Assembly: GCF_002163835.1 (NCBI RefSeq)
Contig: NZ_CP019331.1
Span: 1 to 64,000 of the forward strand
DNA length: 64,000 nucleotides
Direction: 5' to 3'
Source: Polaribacter sp. SA4-10
GTDB lineage: Bacteria > Bacteroidota > Bacteroidia > Flavobacteriales > Flavobacteriaceae
This document shows positions 34,517-43,525 of this stretch, piece after piece. The notes below the pieces were generated by a model. It saw nothing but the letters and a program-made list of their open reading frames with translations, was not told the origin of the DNA and searched no databases. The position numbers and the translations under genes are program-made. The stretch's first letter is position 1, and each line of letters starts with the position of its first letter.

Positions 34517-34606
34517 ATTATTTTTTTTTGCAAAAATACGAAATTAAACAACAAGTTGTAATCTGTTTAAAAAACGTATATTCGCCTTCATATTTAATGT
34601 TAGATT

Positions 34607-34614
34607 TATATTTG
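34607..34614 (+). promoter_or_regulatory. -7 element of dapD
   Basis: TATATTTG followed by GCA, 19 bases before the ATG. It has the same core as the rpmH and glmM promoters, though the upstream TTG is not clear. Confidence 0.55.
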
Positions 34615-34633
34615 CAGGAATTAAATAATTAAG

Positions 34634-35449
34634 ATGAAAGATATTAGAGAAATTATAGAGTCTGCTTGGGATAATCGTGATTTATTAAAAGAAGAAAAAA
34701 CGATTAACACGATTAGAAAAGTAGTAGATTTACTAGATAAAGGAGCATTAAGGGTTGCTGAGCCAACAGCAGATGGTTGGCAAGTTAATGAATGGATTAA
34801 GAAAGCAGTGGTTCTATATTTCCCAATTCAGAAAATGGAAACTTTAGAAGCTGGTATTTTTGAATATCATGATAAAATTCCACTAAAAAGAAACTTTGCA
34901 GAAAGAGGAATTAGAGTTGTGCCAAATGCAGTTGCAAGGCATGGAGCATATATAGCACCAGGAACTATTTTAATGCCAAGTTATGTAAATATTGGTGCTT
35001 ATGTAGATGAAGGAACAATGGTAGATACTTGGGCAACTGTAGGTAGTTGTGCTCAAATTGGTAAAAATGTTCACCTTTCTGGAGGCGTTGGAATTGGTGG
35101 AGTTTTAGAACCTTTACAAGCAGCACCAGTAATTATTGAAGATGGTGCCTTTATTGGGTCTAGGTGTATTGTTGTAGAGGGAGTTAGAATAGAAAAAGAA
35201 GCAGTACTTGGTGCAAATGTTGTGCTTACTATGAGTACAAAAATTATTGATGTAACAGGTGATGAACCTATAGAAATGAAAGGAAGAGTTCCTGCAAGAT
35301 CTGTAGTGATTCCTGGGAGTTACACTAAGAAATTTGCAGCGGGTGAATACAATGTTCCTTGTGCATTAATTATTGGGAAAAGAAAAGAAAGTACTAACAA
35401 AAAAACATCTTTAAATGATGCACTTCGTGAGTACGATGTAGCTGTTTAA
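34634..35449 (+). CDS. dapD: Tetrahydrodipicolinate N-succinyltransferase
   Basis: Uses succinyl-CoA to succinylate tetrahydrodipicolinate in the lysine/diaminopimelate pathway. The 271-aa protein has the helical N-terminal domain (to about residue 100) and a left-handed beta-helix of hexapeptide repeats (VPNAVARHGAYIAPGTILMP, INIGAYVDEGTMVDTWATVG in overall pattern). The motif SGGVGIGGVLEPLQAAPVII is the diagnostic loop of DapD. It is single, in front of a glycosyltransferase by 15 bases; the pair may be co-transcribed without sharing a pathway. Confidence 0.96.
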   Translation: MKDIREIIESAWDNRDLLKEEKTINTIRKVVDLLDKGALRVAEPTADGWQVNEWIKKAVVLYFPIQKMETLEAGIFEYHDKIPLKRNFAERGIRVVPNAVARHGAYIAPGTILMPSYVNIGAYVDEGTMVDTWATVGSCAQIGKNVHLSGGVGIGGVLEPLQAAPVIIEDGAFIGSRCIVVEGVRIEKEAVLGANVVLTMSTKIIDVTGDEPIEMKGRVPARSVVIPGSYTKKFAAGEYNVPCALIIGKRKESTNKKTSLNDALREYDVAV

Positions 35450-35464
35450 TATTTTTAGTATACT

Positions 35465-36217
35465 ATGACAAAAATTACTGCTATTATACCTACCTTAAAT
35501 GAAGAAATCCATATTAAGGAAGCCATCGAATCTGTTAAATTTGCAGATGAAATTATTGTTATAGACTCTTATAGTACAGATAAAACGCTAGAAATAGCAA
35601 GTAATTATAATGTGAAAATCATCAAACGTAAGTTTGATGATTTTTCTTCTCAAAAAAACTTTGCAATAGATCAGGCCAAACATTCTTGGATCTATATATT
35701 AGATGCGGATGAGCGTGTAACAACAGAAGTTGAAAAAGAAATATTAGAAGCTGTAAAAGACCCAAAAGAATTTGTTGGCTTCTTTGTAAGAAGAACTTTT
35801 TATTTCTGCGGAAAACGAGTTGATTATAGTGGTTTTCAAAGAGATAAGGTAATTCGTTTATTTTTAAGAGAGCATTGTAAATATACAGGACTAGTACATG
35901 AAAGAATTTTAACCAAAGGTAAATTAGGGTTCTTTAAGCATAAAATAGACCATTTTTCTTATAGAAATTATGATCATTATATTTCTAAAATGAATCATTA
36001 TGCTACTATAAGAGCAAGTGAATTACATGAAAAAGGAAATAAAGTAAATATTTACCATGTAATGATAAAGCCAGCTGCAAGATTTTTTATCCATTATATA
36101 ATACGCCTTGGATTTTTAGATGGATTTACTGGTTTTTTGGTTGCAAAAACACAAGCTTATGGTGTTTTAACCAGATATATTAAGTTATGGTTATTGAATA
36201 AAGGAATAAAGGAATAA
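35465..36217 (+). CDS. Glycosyltransferase family 2 (WaaE/KdtX-like)
   Basis: A 250-aa cytoplasmic or membrane-associated GT2 enzyme. The N-terminal ITAIIPTLNEEIHIKEAIES, the IVIDSYSTDKT segment and the LDADERV acidic motif mark the GT-A fold. The C-terminal half, with HYISKMNHYATIRA and a membrane-seeking YIIRLGFLDGFTGFLVAK, resembles the WaaE/KdtX beta-glucosyltransferases of LPS core. The C-terminus NKGIKE is encoded by an 8-base direct repeat (36197-36224), so its tail length may vary between strains. It converges on two minus-strand glycosyltransferases. Confidence 0.86.
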   Translation: MTKITAIIPTLNEEIHIKEAIESVKFADEIIVIDSYSTDKTLEIASNYNVKIIKRKFDDFSSQKNFAIDQAKHSWIYILDADERVTTEVEKEILEAVKDPKEFVGFFVRRTFYFCGKRVDYSGFQRDKVIRLFLREHCKYTGLVHERILTKGKLGFFKHKIDHFSYRNYDHYISKMNHYATIRASELHEKGNKVNIYHVMIKPAARFFIHYIIRLGFLDGFTGFLVAKTQAYGVLTRYIKLWLLNKGIKE

Positions 36218-36224
36218 AGGAAAG

Positions 36225-36971
36225 TTAATTTCTTTTATAAAAAGCATAATTTCTAATACCTCTATTTAATTTAAAGGTGAAAAGTGTAACTATTTGCCAA
36301 AACGGACGAATAATTTCTCTAATTACTTTCTTCCAAATAATCATATTATTTTGTTGAATGGTACTTCCTCCCATTTCTTTATCAATACTAACAACATATT
36401 GTTTATTTGTAGAATATAATTTCACTTTATGTTTGTAAACATCCTGTTTCATTACATCTATTGGAGCATAATAAGCACTTAAATTTTTTGATAAATTTTT
36501 AGCCGCATTTTTACCAATGATTTGACCAATCATTAAAACTGGAGGAATTAAAAATGTATTTAGCAATTCATTTTTTTCTAATGAATAAAAACCTTTTTTG
36601 CCTGAAATATCTAAAAAATCATCAACGTTAATCTCATCTAAAAGCGCGTTTAAATCTTTAAAAAAATCTTCATGAACTAAAGCATCATCTTCTAAAACAA
36701 TAGAAAAGTCTTCAGGTTGTGTCGAGAGAAAATTCCAAAGTTTAAAATGTGTTAAGCAAATACCAATTTCTCCATCATTTGGAAAGGGAAAGTGGGCTAA
36801 AACATTGTGTTTACTTTTTTCTTTTTTTAAATAATTTTCGTCTAATTCCTTACCATAAACAGCAGGTATTCTTGTAATTGGAATATTCAATTTTTTAAAT
36901 TGATCTTCCATGAAGTTCTTACGATTAACGCTTTTGTCTAGATTTATGTAATATACTTCGTATGATATCAT
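36225..36971 (-). CDS. Glycosyltransferase family 25
   Basis: A 248-aa GT25 enzyme of LPS or surface glycan synthesis. It begins SYEVYYINLDKSVNRK, the family's opening strand and RK motif, and has ITRIPAVYG, GEIGICLTHFKLW and the acidic FSIVLEDDALVHEDF (EDDA motif). Start choice: ATG at 36971 overlaps the stop of the fucosyltransferase gene in ATGA, which implies coupled translation; the longer frame has no support. Substrate unknown. Confidence 0.87.
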   Translation of the reverse strand: MISYEVYYINLDKSVNRKNFMEDQFKKLNIPITRIPAVYGKELDENYLKKEKSKHNVLAHFPFPNDGEIGICLTHFKLWNFLSTQPEDFSIVLEDDALVHEDFFKDLNALLDEINVDDFLDISGKKGFYSLEKNELLNTFLIPPVLMIGQIIGKNAAKNLSKNLSAYYAPIDVMKQDVYKHKVKLYSTNKQYVVSIDKEMGGSTIQQNNMIIWKKVIREIIRPFWQIVTLFTFKLNRGIRNYAFYKRN

Positions 36972-37771
36972 AATTTTATCCAATTTTCGCAAGCCACTTC
37001 ATTTTCTTTATTTACAAACCAGTTTTTTGGTGCTATTACAGTTTTAGTATGATTTTTATTTAACCAAGCTCCCCACCAAGAAAAACTACTATTAGCAGTA
37101 ATGTTGTTTTTGCATAAACTCATTAAATACATATCTTCATGTGGTATGGTTTTAGTATCAACATAAAAGGCATTTTCTATTTTTAAGTTTTCTTTGGTCC
37201 AAGGAATATCATCAGAAAACACAAAAAAGGTGCTATTTTTATAAGTGTCATTCATTATTTTAATGGCACCTTCATAGTATTCTAAAGCGCATGTTCCATG
37301 AACACTATTTGCTTTTTTATCAGAAATATAATCTCCTCTTCTAATGTGCAGTGAACAGCTATTTATGGAAGAAAAAATAGTTTTTGCTACTTTATTAGTA
37401 TCCTCTGAAATACTGTTTTTTATTATAAATTGATTTAATAAAACGGCTCTTATTTCATTGAAATATTTTTCTGTTTGAAAATATCCTTTAACATATTTAT
37501 TTCCCCTTAAAGATGTTAGTTGTTTATCAAATAATAAATTTTTTTCTTTTATTGATTTTACAATTCCAATTTTAGATAAAATACTTGGTAGTGATGAAGT
37601 TGAATTTAAATCGATGTTGAATTTATCTAATTGATATCCGCCATGTAATTTGTATTTTTTAAATTTAGTTGTATCAATTTTAACAGCATATCCTTTTTGC
37701 TCTAAAGCTTTTGCATATGCATATTGAAACATTTGATTTCCTAGACCACCAACTATTCTTACAGTAATCAT
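36968..37771 (-). CDS. Alpha-1,2-fucosyltransferase (GT11)
   Basis: A 267-aa GT11 enzyme expected to transfer fucose from GDP-fucose to a galactose or other sugar in alpha-1,2 linkage. The N-terminus RIVGGLGNQMFQYAYAKAL and the donor-binding LHIRRGDYI motif are classical; the late NSSFSWWGAWLN matches the family's third motif. It overlaps GT25 by 4 bases and is divergent from the TsaC gene. TATTTTTG on the minus strand (37823-37816) is a likely -7. The nucleotide-sugar genes for fucose are not in the window. Confidence 0.92.
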   Translation of the reverse strand: MITVRIVGGLGNQMFQYAYAKALEQKGYAVKIDTTKFKKYKLHGGYQLDKFNIDLNSTSSLPSILSKIGIVKSIKEKNLLFDKQLTSLRGNKYVKGYFQTEKYFNEIRAVLLNQFIIKNSISEDTNKVAKTIFSSINSCSLHIRRGDYISDKKANSVHGTCALEYYEGAIKIMNDTYKNSTFFVFSDDIPWTKENLKIENAFYVDTKTIPHEDMYLMSLCKNNITANSSFSWWGAWLNKNHTKTVIAPKNWFVNKENEVACENWIKL

Positions 37772-37864
37772 TTTTAGTTTTTTTCTTTAAAAATATAGTA
37801 TTTTTGTGCTCATCGCAAAAATACAAATAAATAGCAATACTTAAACAAACTTAAAGTTTGATAA

Positions 37865-38425
37865 ATGAAAATGTTATCAGAAATTTCAAATACGAATCAA
37901 TATTTATTAAAAGGTAAAATAATTTTGTACCCAACGGATACTGTTTGGGGAATTGGTTGTGATGCGACAAACCTTAAAGCTGTTTCAAAGATTTTTCAAC
38001 TTAAAAACAGAGCAGAAAGTAAAAGTTTAATTGTTTTGGTAAGTTCTATACATATGCTTAAAAAATATGTTTCATTACCAGGTAAAGCGCTAAGTATTTT
38101 AAAATCTACACAGAAACCAACAACAATTATTTATCAAAATCCAAAAGGATTTGCAAAAAACACAATTGCAAGTAATAATACCATTGCAATTAGAATTGTA
38201 CAAGATGAGTTTTGTAGAAAATTAATTAAAAGATTTGGAAAGCCTATTGTTTCTACATCGTCAAATATAAGTGAAGAACCAACTCCAAAATCATTTTCAG
38301 AAATAAGTAAACCAATTTTGGATGGTGTAGATTATGTAGTAAATTTGCACCAAAATAAAGTAAATATAAAATCATCAACGATATTAAAAATTGATGGGAA
38401 TACAATTCAGGTAATAAGAGCGTAA
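37865..38425 (+). CDS. L-threonylcarbamoyladenylate synthase, TsaC/YrdC type
   Basis: A 186-aa single YrdC-domain protein that makes threonylcarbamoyl-AMP for t6A37 of ANN-decoding tRNAs. YPTDTVWGIGCDATN is the substrate-binding signature, followed by LKNRAESKSLIVLV and, near the C-terminus, PIVSTSSNISEEPTP. It lacks the Sua5 C-terminal domain, which the second copy at 60500 possesses. Four bases separate it from the CCA-adding enzyme, so both are probably one tRNA-modification operon. Which copy supplies t6A is not decidable here. Confidence 0.88.
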   Translation: MKMLSEISNTNQYLLKGKIILYPTDTVWGIGCDATNLKAVSKIFQLKNRAESKSLIVLVSSIHMLKKYVSLPGKALSILKSTQKPTTIIYQNPKGFAKNTIASNNTIAIRIVQDEFCRKLIKRFGKPIVSTSSNISEEPTPKSFSEISKPILDGVDYVVNLHQNKVNIKSSTILKIDGNTIQVIRA

Positions 38426-38429
38426 ATAC

Positions 38430-39857
38430 ATGCAGAAGCAATTCTATAAAGAAGCAATTTCATCAGAAATTTTTAGTATAATATCAAAAGCATCCAAAGA
38501 ATTAAAGATAGAATCCTATGTAATTGGAGGTTTTGTTCGTGATTTTTTATTAAAAAGAGGAACCGCAAAAGATATTGATATTGTTGCAATTGGAAGCGGA
38601 ATAGAACTCGCGGAAAAAGTAGCATCATTATTACCAAACAAACCAAAAGTCCAGGTTTTTAAAACATACGGTACAGCAATGTTACGTTTTAATGATATTG
38701 AGATTGAGTTTGTTGGAGCAAGAAAAGAATCTTATACAGAAGAAAGTAGAAACCCTGAAGTTTCTGAAGGGACTTTACAAGACGATCAAAATAGAAGAGA
38801 TTTTACAATTAATGCATTGGCATTAAGTTTAAATGAAGATAATTTTGGCGAAATATTAGATCCGTTTAACGGAGTAAGCGATTTAGAAAATAAGATAATA
38901 AGAACGCCTTTAAATCCTGACATTACGTATTCTGATGATCCTTTAAGAATGATGAGAGCAATACGATTTGCTTCTCAGTTACATTTTAAGATTGAAGAAA
39001 ATTCACTTTTAGCAATTTCAGAAAATGCAGATCGACTTAAAATAATTACCAGAGAAAGAATTATTGATGAACTCAATAAAATAATGCTTTCAGAAAAACC
39101 TTCAAAAGGGTTTTTATTATTAGATAAAACAGGGTTATTACCACAAATTCTTCCAGAGTTAATTGATTTAAAAGGAGTAGAGGAAGTTGAAGGACAAAAG
39201 CATAAAGATAATTTTTATCACACTTTAGAAGTGGTGGATAATATTTCTGAAAACACAAATGATGTTTGGTTACGTTGGGCCGCTCTATTGCATGATATTG
39301 GAAAAGCGCCAACAAAAAAGTTTAGTAAAAAAGTGGGTTGGACATTTCATGCACATGAATTTGTAGGGTCTAAAATGGTTTATAAATTATTTAAACGATT
39401 AAAAATGCCTTTGAATAATAAGATGAAACTTGTTCAAAAAATGGTTTTATTAAGTTCTAGACCAATTGTTTTGGCTACAGAAGTTACAGATTCTGCAGTA
39501 AGAAGATTGGTTTTTGATGCTGGTGAAGATATCGATTATCTAATGACACTTTGTGAAGCTGATATTACAACTAAAAACCCTAAGAAATTTAAACGCTATC
39601 ATCAAAATTTTGATTTGGTACGTTCTAAAATTAAGGAAGTAGAAGAGAGAGATAGAGTTCGTGATTTTCAGCCTCCAGTTTCTGGAGAGGAAATTATGAA
39701 AGCATTCAATTTAAAACCTTGTAGAGAAATTGGTCAGATAAAAGAAGCCATAAAAGAAGCAATTTTAGATGGTAAAATTCCTAATGAACAGAAAGCTTCT
39801 TATGATTTTATGATTGAAAAAGGTGTGGAATTAGGTTTGAAACAAAGTTTGCTATAG
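38430..39857 (+). CDS. CCA tRNA nucleotidyltransferase with HD domain
   Basis: Adds or repairs the 3' CCA end of tRNAs, needed because tRNA-Gly in this window has no encoded CCA. The 475-aa class II enzyme opens with the nucleotidyltransferase motif GGFVRDFLLKRGTAKDIDIV (DxD), then RRDFTINALALSL and the helical neck and body. From about residue 255 an HD phosphohydrolase domain follows (HTLEVV, LLHDIGKAPTKK). It follows the TsaC gene by 4 bases. It ends before a bidirectional terminator at 39887-39924. Confidence 0.93.
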   Translation: MQKQFYKEAISSEIFSIISKASKELKIESYVIGGFVRDFLLKRGTAKDIDIVAIGSGIELAEKVASLLPNKPKVQVFKTYGTAMLRFNDIEIEFVGARKESYTEESRNPEVSEGTLQDDQNRRDFTINALALSLNEDNFGEILDPFNGVSDLENKIIRTPLNPDITYSDDPLRMMRAIRFASQLHFKIEENSLLAISENADRLKIITRERIIDELNKIMLSEKPSKGFLLLDKTGLLPQILPELIDLKGVEEVEGQKHKDNFYHTLEVVDNISENTNDVWLRWAALLHDIGKAPTKKFSKKVGWTFHAHEFVGSKMVYKLFKRLKMPLNNKMKLVQKMVLLSSRPIVLATEVTDSAVRRLVFDAGEDIDYLMTLCEADITTKNPKKFKRYHQNFDLVRSKIKEVEERDRVRDFQPPVSGEEIMKAFNLKPCREIGQIKEAIKEAILDGKIPNEQKASYDFMIEKGVELGLKQSLL

Positions 39858-39886
39858 GTAACTCTCTTTAGGGAAAATACCAAATT

Positions 39887-39924
39887 AAAAAAGACCAATA
39901 CGATTATAGTATTGGTCTTTTTTA
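39887..39924. terminator. Bidirectional terminator
   Basis: AAAAAGACCAATAC / GTATTGGTCTTTTT stem with a 7-base loop, between the convergent CCA-enzyme and ABC transporter genes. A and T runs serve both strands. Confidence 0.92.
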
Positions 39925-39942
39925 GTTGATATAATTAATATT

Positions 39943-41772
39943 TTAGCTTAAAGACTGCATGGTTACCAACTTAAAGTATTCACCTTTTTTAGCAAGTAAT
40001 TCTTCGTGTTTTCCTTGTTCTACAACTTTTCCTTTTTTTAGCACCAAAATTTTGTCTGCTTTTTGAATTGTAGAAAGCCTATGCGCAATTACTAAAGAAG
40101 TTCTGTTCTGCATCATTTTTTCTAAGGCAATTTGTACCAATTGTTCAGACTCTGTATCTAAAGCAGAAGTTGCTTCATCTAAAATCATTATTGGTGGGTT
40201 TTTTAAAACCGCTCTTGCAATAGATAACCGCTGTTTTTGTCCTCCAGAAAGTGTATTTCCACTATCTCCAATATTCGTTTCAAATTGCGCTGGCAATTCT
40301 TTTATAAACTCATATGCATTTGCAATTTCTGAAGCTTCTAAAACGGATTCCGGATTTGCATTTTGAGCTCCTAATTTAATATTATTTGCAATTGTATCAT
40401 TAAATAAGATTGATTCTTGAGAAACAATGCCCATTAAATCTCGCAAAGATTTTTTAGTAATGTCTTTAATGTTCTCTCCATCAATTAATATGTCACCTTT
40501 ATTTACATCGTAAAAACGAGTAATTAAATTGGCTAGCGTAGATTTCCCACTACCAGACTGTCCAACTAATGCAACGGTTTCCCCTTTATTAATTGTAAGA
40601 GAAAAGTCTTTTAAAACATACTCTTTCTTGTATTTGAAAGAAATATTTTTAAACTCAATCTTTGTATTGAAATCTTCTTTTACAGTAGCATTTTGTATAT
40701 CTTTAATACTGTTTTCAGTATTTAAAATTTGCATAATTCTTTCTGCGGAAGCTTCTCCTTTTTGAATATTGTAAAATGTAGTTGTTATTAGTTTTATTGG
40801 GTTTAAAACAGTGTAAAACAACAAAATATAACCTAGAAATTTACTGGAATCTAAAGCGCTTGTTTTATTTATAACTTCCACACCTCCATACCAAAGAATG
40901 GCAATAATAGTTGCAGATCCTAAGAACTCACTCATTGGTGATGCTAATGTTTGTCTGTGAAAAACACTTGTCATCAATTGTTTAAAACTAGAGGTAGAAT
41001 TATTAAATTTTGTTTCAATTACTTTTTCGGCATTAAAACCTTTAATAATTCTTAAACCTGTAAGTGTCTCTTCAATAAAAGATAAAAAATTACCGGTTTC
41101 TTTTTGAGCTTTAACTGAATTTGCTTTTAATTTTTTACTGATAGATGAAATAATAAACCCAGAAACGGGTAACAAAATAAAAACAAAAAGTGTTAATTTA
41201 ATACTCATAAAAAGCATAATAGTTATTGAAATAATAACTGTTAATGGTTCTCTAACAATTACTTCTATAGAGGTTAAAATTGAGTTTTCTACTTCTTGTA
41301 CATCAGATGTCATTCTTGCAATAATATCTCCTTTTTTCTTTTCTGTAAAATAAGACACTGGTAATTCTACAATTTTATGATATAACTTGTCTCTTAAATC
41401 TTTTACAATACCAGTTCTTAAAAATGTAATTACATAAGAGGCTAAGTATCTAAAAAAATTTTTAAAAAAGAAAAGTGAAAGTGATAATATACAAATGAAT
41501 AATAAAACACTAATTTCTCCTTCATCTAAAATCTTTTGATAAATAAAATAGTTGAAACTATTTTCAGCATAACTACCTAAACTAGTTAAACCTTCATAAA
41601 TAGGTTTTATTATTACCTTTTTTTCTTTACCAAATAATATATTAAGAACAGGTATAAACGCTAATACAGATAGCACATTAAAGAGTGCATAAAAAATATT
41701 AAATACAATATTTAAAAGCGTAAATTTTCTATATTTCTTTTCATATTTTAAAATGTCCTTAAAATAACTCAT
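39943..41772 (-). CDS. ABC exporter, MsbA-like (fused permease and ATPase)
   Basis: A 609-aa half-transporter that functions as a dimer. Six membrane helices fill roughly residues 18-330, with the coupling motif GLRIIKGFNAE. The ATPase has Walker A GQSGSGKST, Q-loop GIVSQESILF, signature LSGGQKQRLSIARA, Walker B PIMILDEATSALD and the H-loop IAHRLST. The shape is that of MsbA lipid A flippases and of multidrug exporters; proximity to glycosyltransferases is loose support for lipid or LPS export. It overlaps the upstream mutase gene by 1 base (TAATG), so the two are translationally coupled. Confidence 0.9.
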   Translation of the reverse strand: MSYFKDILKYEKKYRKFTLLNIVFNIFYALFNVLSVLAFIPVLNILFGKEKKVIIKPIYEGLTSLGSYAENSFNYFIYQKILDEGEISVLLFICILSLSLFFFKNFFRYLASYVITFLRTGIVKDLRDKLYHKIVELPVSYFTEKKKGDIIARMTSDVQEVENSILTSIEVIVREPLTVIISITIMLFMSIKLTLFVFILLPVSGFIISSISKKLKANSVKAQKETGNFLSFIEETLTGLRIIKGFNAEKVIETKFNNSTSSFKQLMTSVFHRQTLASPMSEFLGSATIIAILWYGGVEVINKTSALDSSKFLGYILLFYTVLNPIKLITTTFYNIQKGEASAERIMQILNTENSIKDIQNATVKEDFNTKIEFKNISFKYKKEYVLKDFSLTINKGETVALVGQSGSGKSTLANLITRFYDVNKGDILIDGENIKDITKKSLRDLMGIVSQESILFNDTIANNIKLGAQNANPESVLEASEIANAYEFIKELPAQFETNIGDSGNTLSGGQKQRLSIARAVLKNPPIMILDEATSALDTESEQLVQIALEKMMQNRTSLVIAHRLSTIQKADKILVLKKGKVVEQGKHEELLAKKGEYFKLVTMQSLS

Positions 41773-43487
41773 TAATTCAATTCCATTTCTTTAATAATTC
41801 TCTGAATTTTAGCATCTAATGCTGCTTCAACTGTAACCGCATTTTCTTTCAAATTTAATGGAGCGTTTACACTAAAATAAAATTTTATTTTTGGTTCTGT
41901 ACCACTTGGTCTCGCTGCAATTCTTGTTCCTGATTCCGTTTGATAAATTAAAACATTAGATTTTGGTAAATCAATGTTTGTTATTTCACCAGTTATTAAG
42001 TTCTTCCTTGTTGAAGCTTCATAATCTGAGAGTGTTTCTACTTTTTCTCCATCAATTTCAGTTAATGGGTTGTTTCTCATATCACTCAGCATTTGCTCAA
42101 TTTCTTCAGCACCATTCATCCCTTTCTTAACGATAGAAATTAAATGTTCTTTGTAAAAGTTATTTCTGACATAAATGTTTAGTAGCTCTTCATAAAAAGA
42201 ACTACCATTTTGTTTTGCATAGGCAGCAACTTCACAAGCTAACAAGGTTGCAGTAACTGCATCTTTGTCTCTTACGAAATCTCCAATCATATACCCAAAG
42301 CTTTCTTCACCACCACCAATAAAATCCATAGATTCATGGTCTCTAATCATTTTGGCAATCCACTTAAAACCAGTTAAACCAACTTTAGTTTCTACGCCAT
42401 AACTTGCTGCAGCTTTATTTACCAATTCTGTAGAAACAATTGTAGAACCTATAAACTGATTGCCGTTAATTTTACCTTCTTCTTTCCATTTTTTTAGTAA
42501 AAATTCAGTCATAACAACCATTGTTTGATTACCGTTCATCAACTTCATGTTTCCATTTAGATCTCTTACAGCAACGCCTAATCTATCGCAATCTGGATCT
42601 GTACCAATAACAATATCAGCTCCAATTTTATTAGCTAATTCTGTAGCCATTTTTAATGCCTCTGGTTCTTCTGGATTTGGAGATTTAACAGTTGGGAAAT
42701 TTCCATCTGGAATTCTTTGTTCTTCAACAATATGAACATCAGAATATCCTGCTTTATCTAATGCATCCGGCACAGAAACAATAGATGTTCCGTGTAAAGA
42801 AGTGAAAACAATTTTTAATTTTTTTCTATCTATTTTATCAGATAAGCAACCATTTTTTACAGCGCCATTAATAAAGGCATCATCTACATCTTTACCAATA
42901 ACTTCAATTAAATCTTCATTTGCAGTAAATTTAATTTCAGAAAAATCTAACGAATTTACATTCCCTATAATTCTACCATCATGAGGAGGTACAATTTGTC
43001 CTCCATCTGCCCAATATACTTTATAGCCATTATATTCTGGCGGATTATGAGAAGCTGTTAAAACAATACCAGCATCACAACCTAAATGACGAACTGCGAA
43101 TGATAACTCTGGAGTTGCACGTAAATCTTCAAAAAGAAAAACTTTTATATTATTTGCTGATAAAACATCCGCTACAATTTTAGCAAACTTTTTACTATTA
43201 TGTCTACAGTCAAAAGCAATTACAACACTTAGTTGTTCTTTTTTTACATTCTCTATTAAGTAATTAGATAAACCTTGCGTTGCTCTACCTAATGTATATT
43301 TATTAATTCTATTGGTTCCTGCGCCCATTACTCCGCGCATTCCACCAGTTCCAAACTCCATGTCTTTGTAGAATCTATCTGCTAAGGCATCCGGGTTATT
43401 GTTAATTAATTCATTTACTTCAGTTTGAGTTTCTACATCAAATGTTGATGTAAGCCATTGTTTTGCTTTGTCTAAAAAATCCGTCAT
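41772..43487 (-). CDS. Phosphoglucomutase/phosphomannomutase family enzyme
   Basis: A 571-aa alpha-D-phosphohexomutase, interconverting hexose-1- and hexose-6-phosphate for sugar-nucleotide synthesis. The active-site loop TASHNPPEYNGYK carries the phosphoserine; GTDPDCDRLGVAV is the Mg loop; GGGEESFGYMIG the sugar loop; ARPSGTEPKIKFY the phosphate loop. The early GTGGMRGVMGAGTNRIN is typical of PgcA-type phosphoglucomutases. It is distinct from glmM at 4979. It is immediately upstream of the ABC exporter with a 1-base overlap. Confidence 0.92.
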   Translation of the reverse strand: MTDFLDKAKQWLTSTFDVETQTEVNELINNNPDALADRFYKDMEFGTGGMRGVMGAGTNRINKYTLGRATQGLSNYLIENVKKEQLSVVIAFDCRHNSKKFAKIVADVLSANNIKVFLFEDLRATPELSFAVRHLGCDAGIVLTASHNPPEYNGYKVYWADGGQIVPPHDGRIIGNVNSLDFSEIKFTANEDLIEVIGKDVDDAFINGAVKNGCLSDKIDRKKLKIVFTSLHGTSIVSVPDALDKAGYSDVHIVEEQRIPDGNFPTVKSPNPEEPEALKMATELANKIGADIVIGTDPDCDRLGVAVRDLNGNMKLMNGNQTMVVMTEFLLKKWKEEGKINGNQFIGSTIVSTELVNKAAASYGVETKVGLTGFKWIAKMIRDHESMDFIGGGEESFGYMIGDFVRDKDAVTATLLACEVAAYAKQNGSSFYEELLNIYVRNNFYKEHLISIVKKGMNGAEEIEQMLSDMRNNPLTEIDGEKVETLSDYEASTRKNLITGEITNIDLPKSNVLIYQTESGTRIAARPSGTEPKIKFYFSVNAPLNLKENAVTVEAALDAKIQRIIKEMELN

Positions 43488-43525
43488 ATTTATTGAAAAT
43501 TAGATGATTGGTATAAAAGTTGTTC

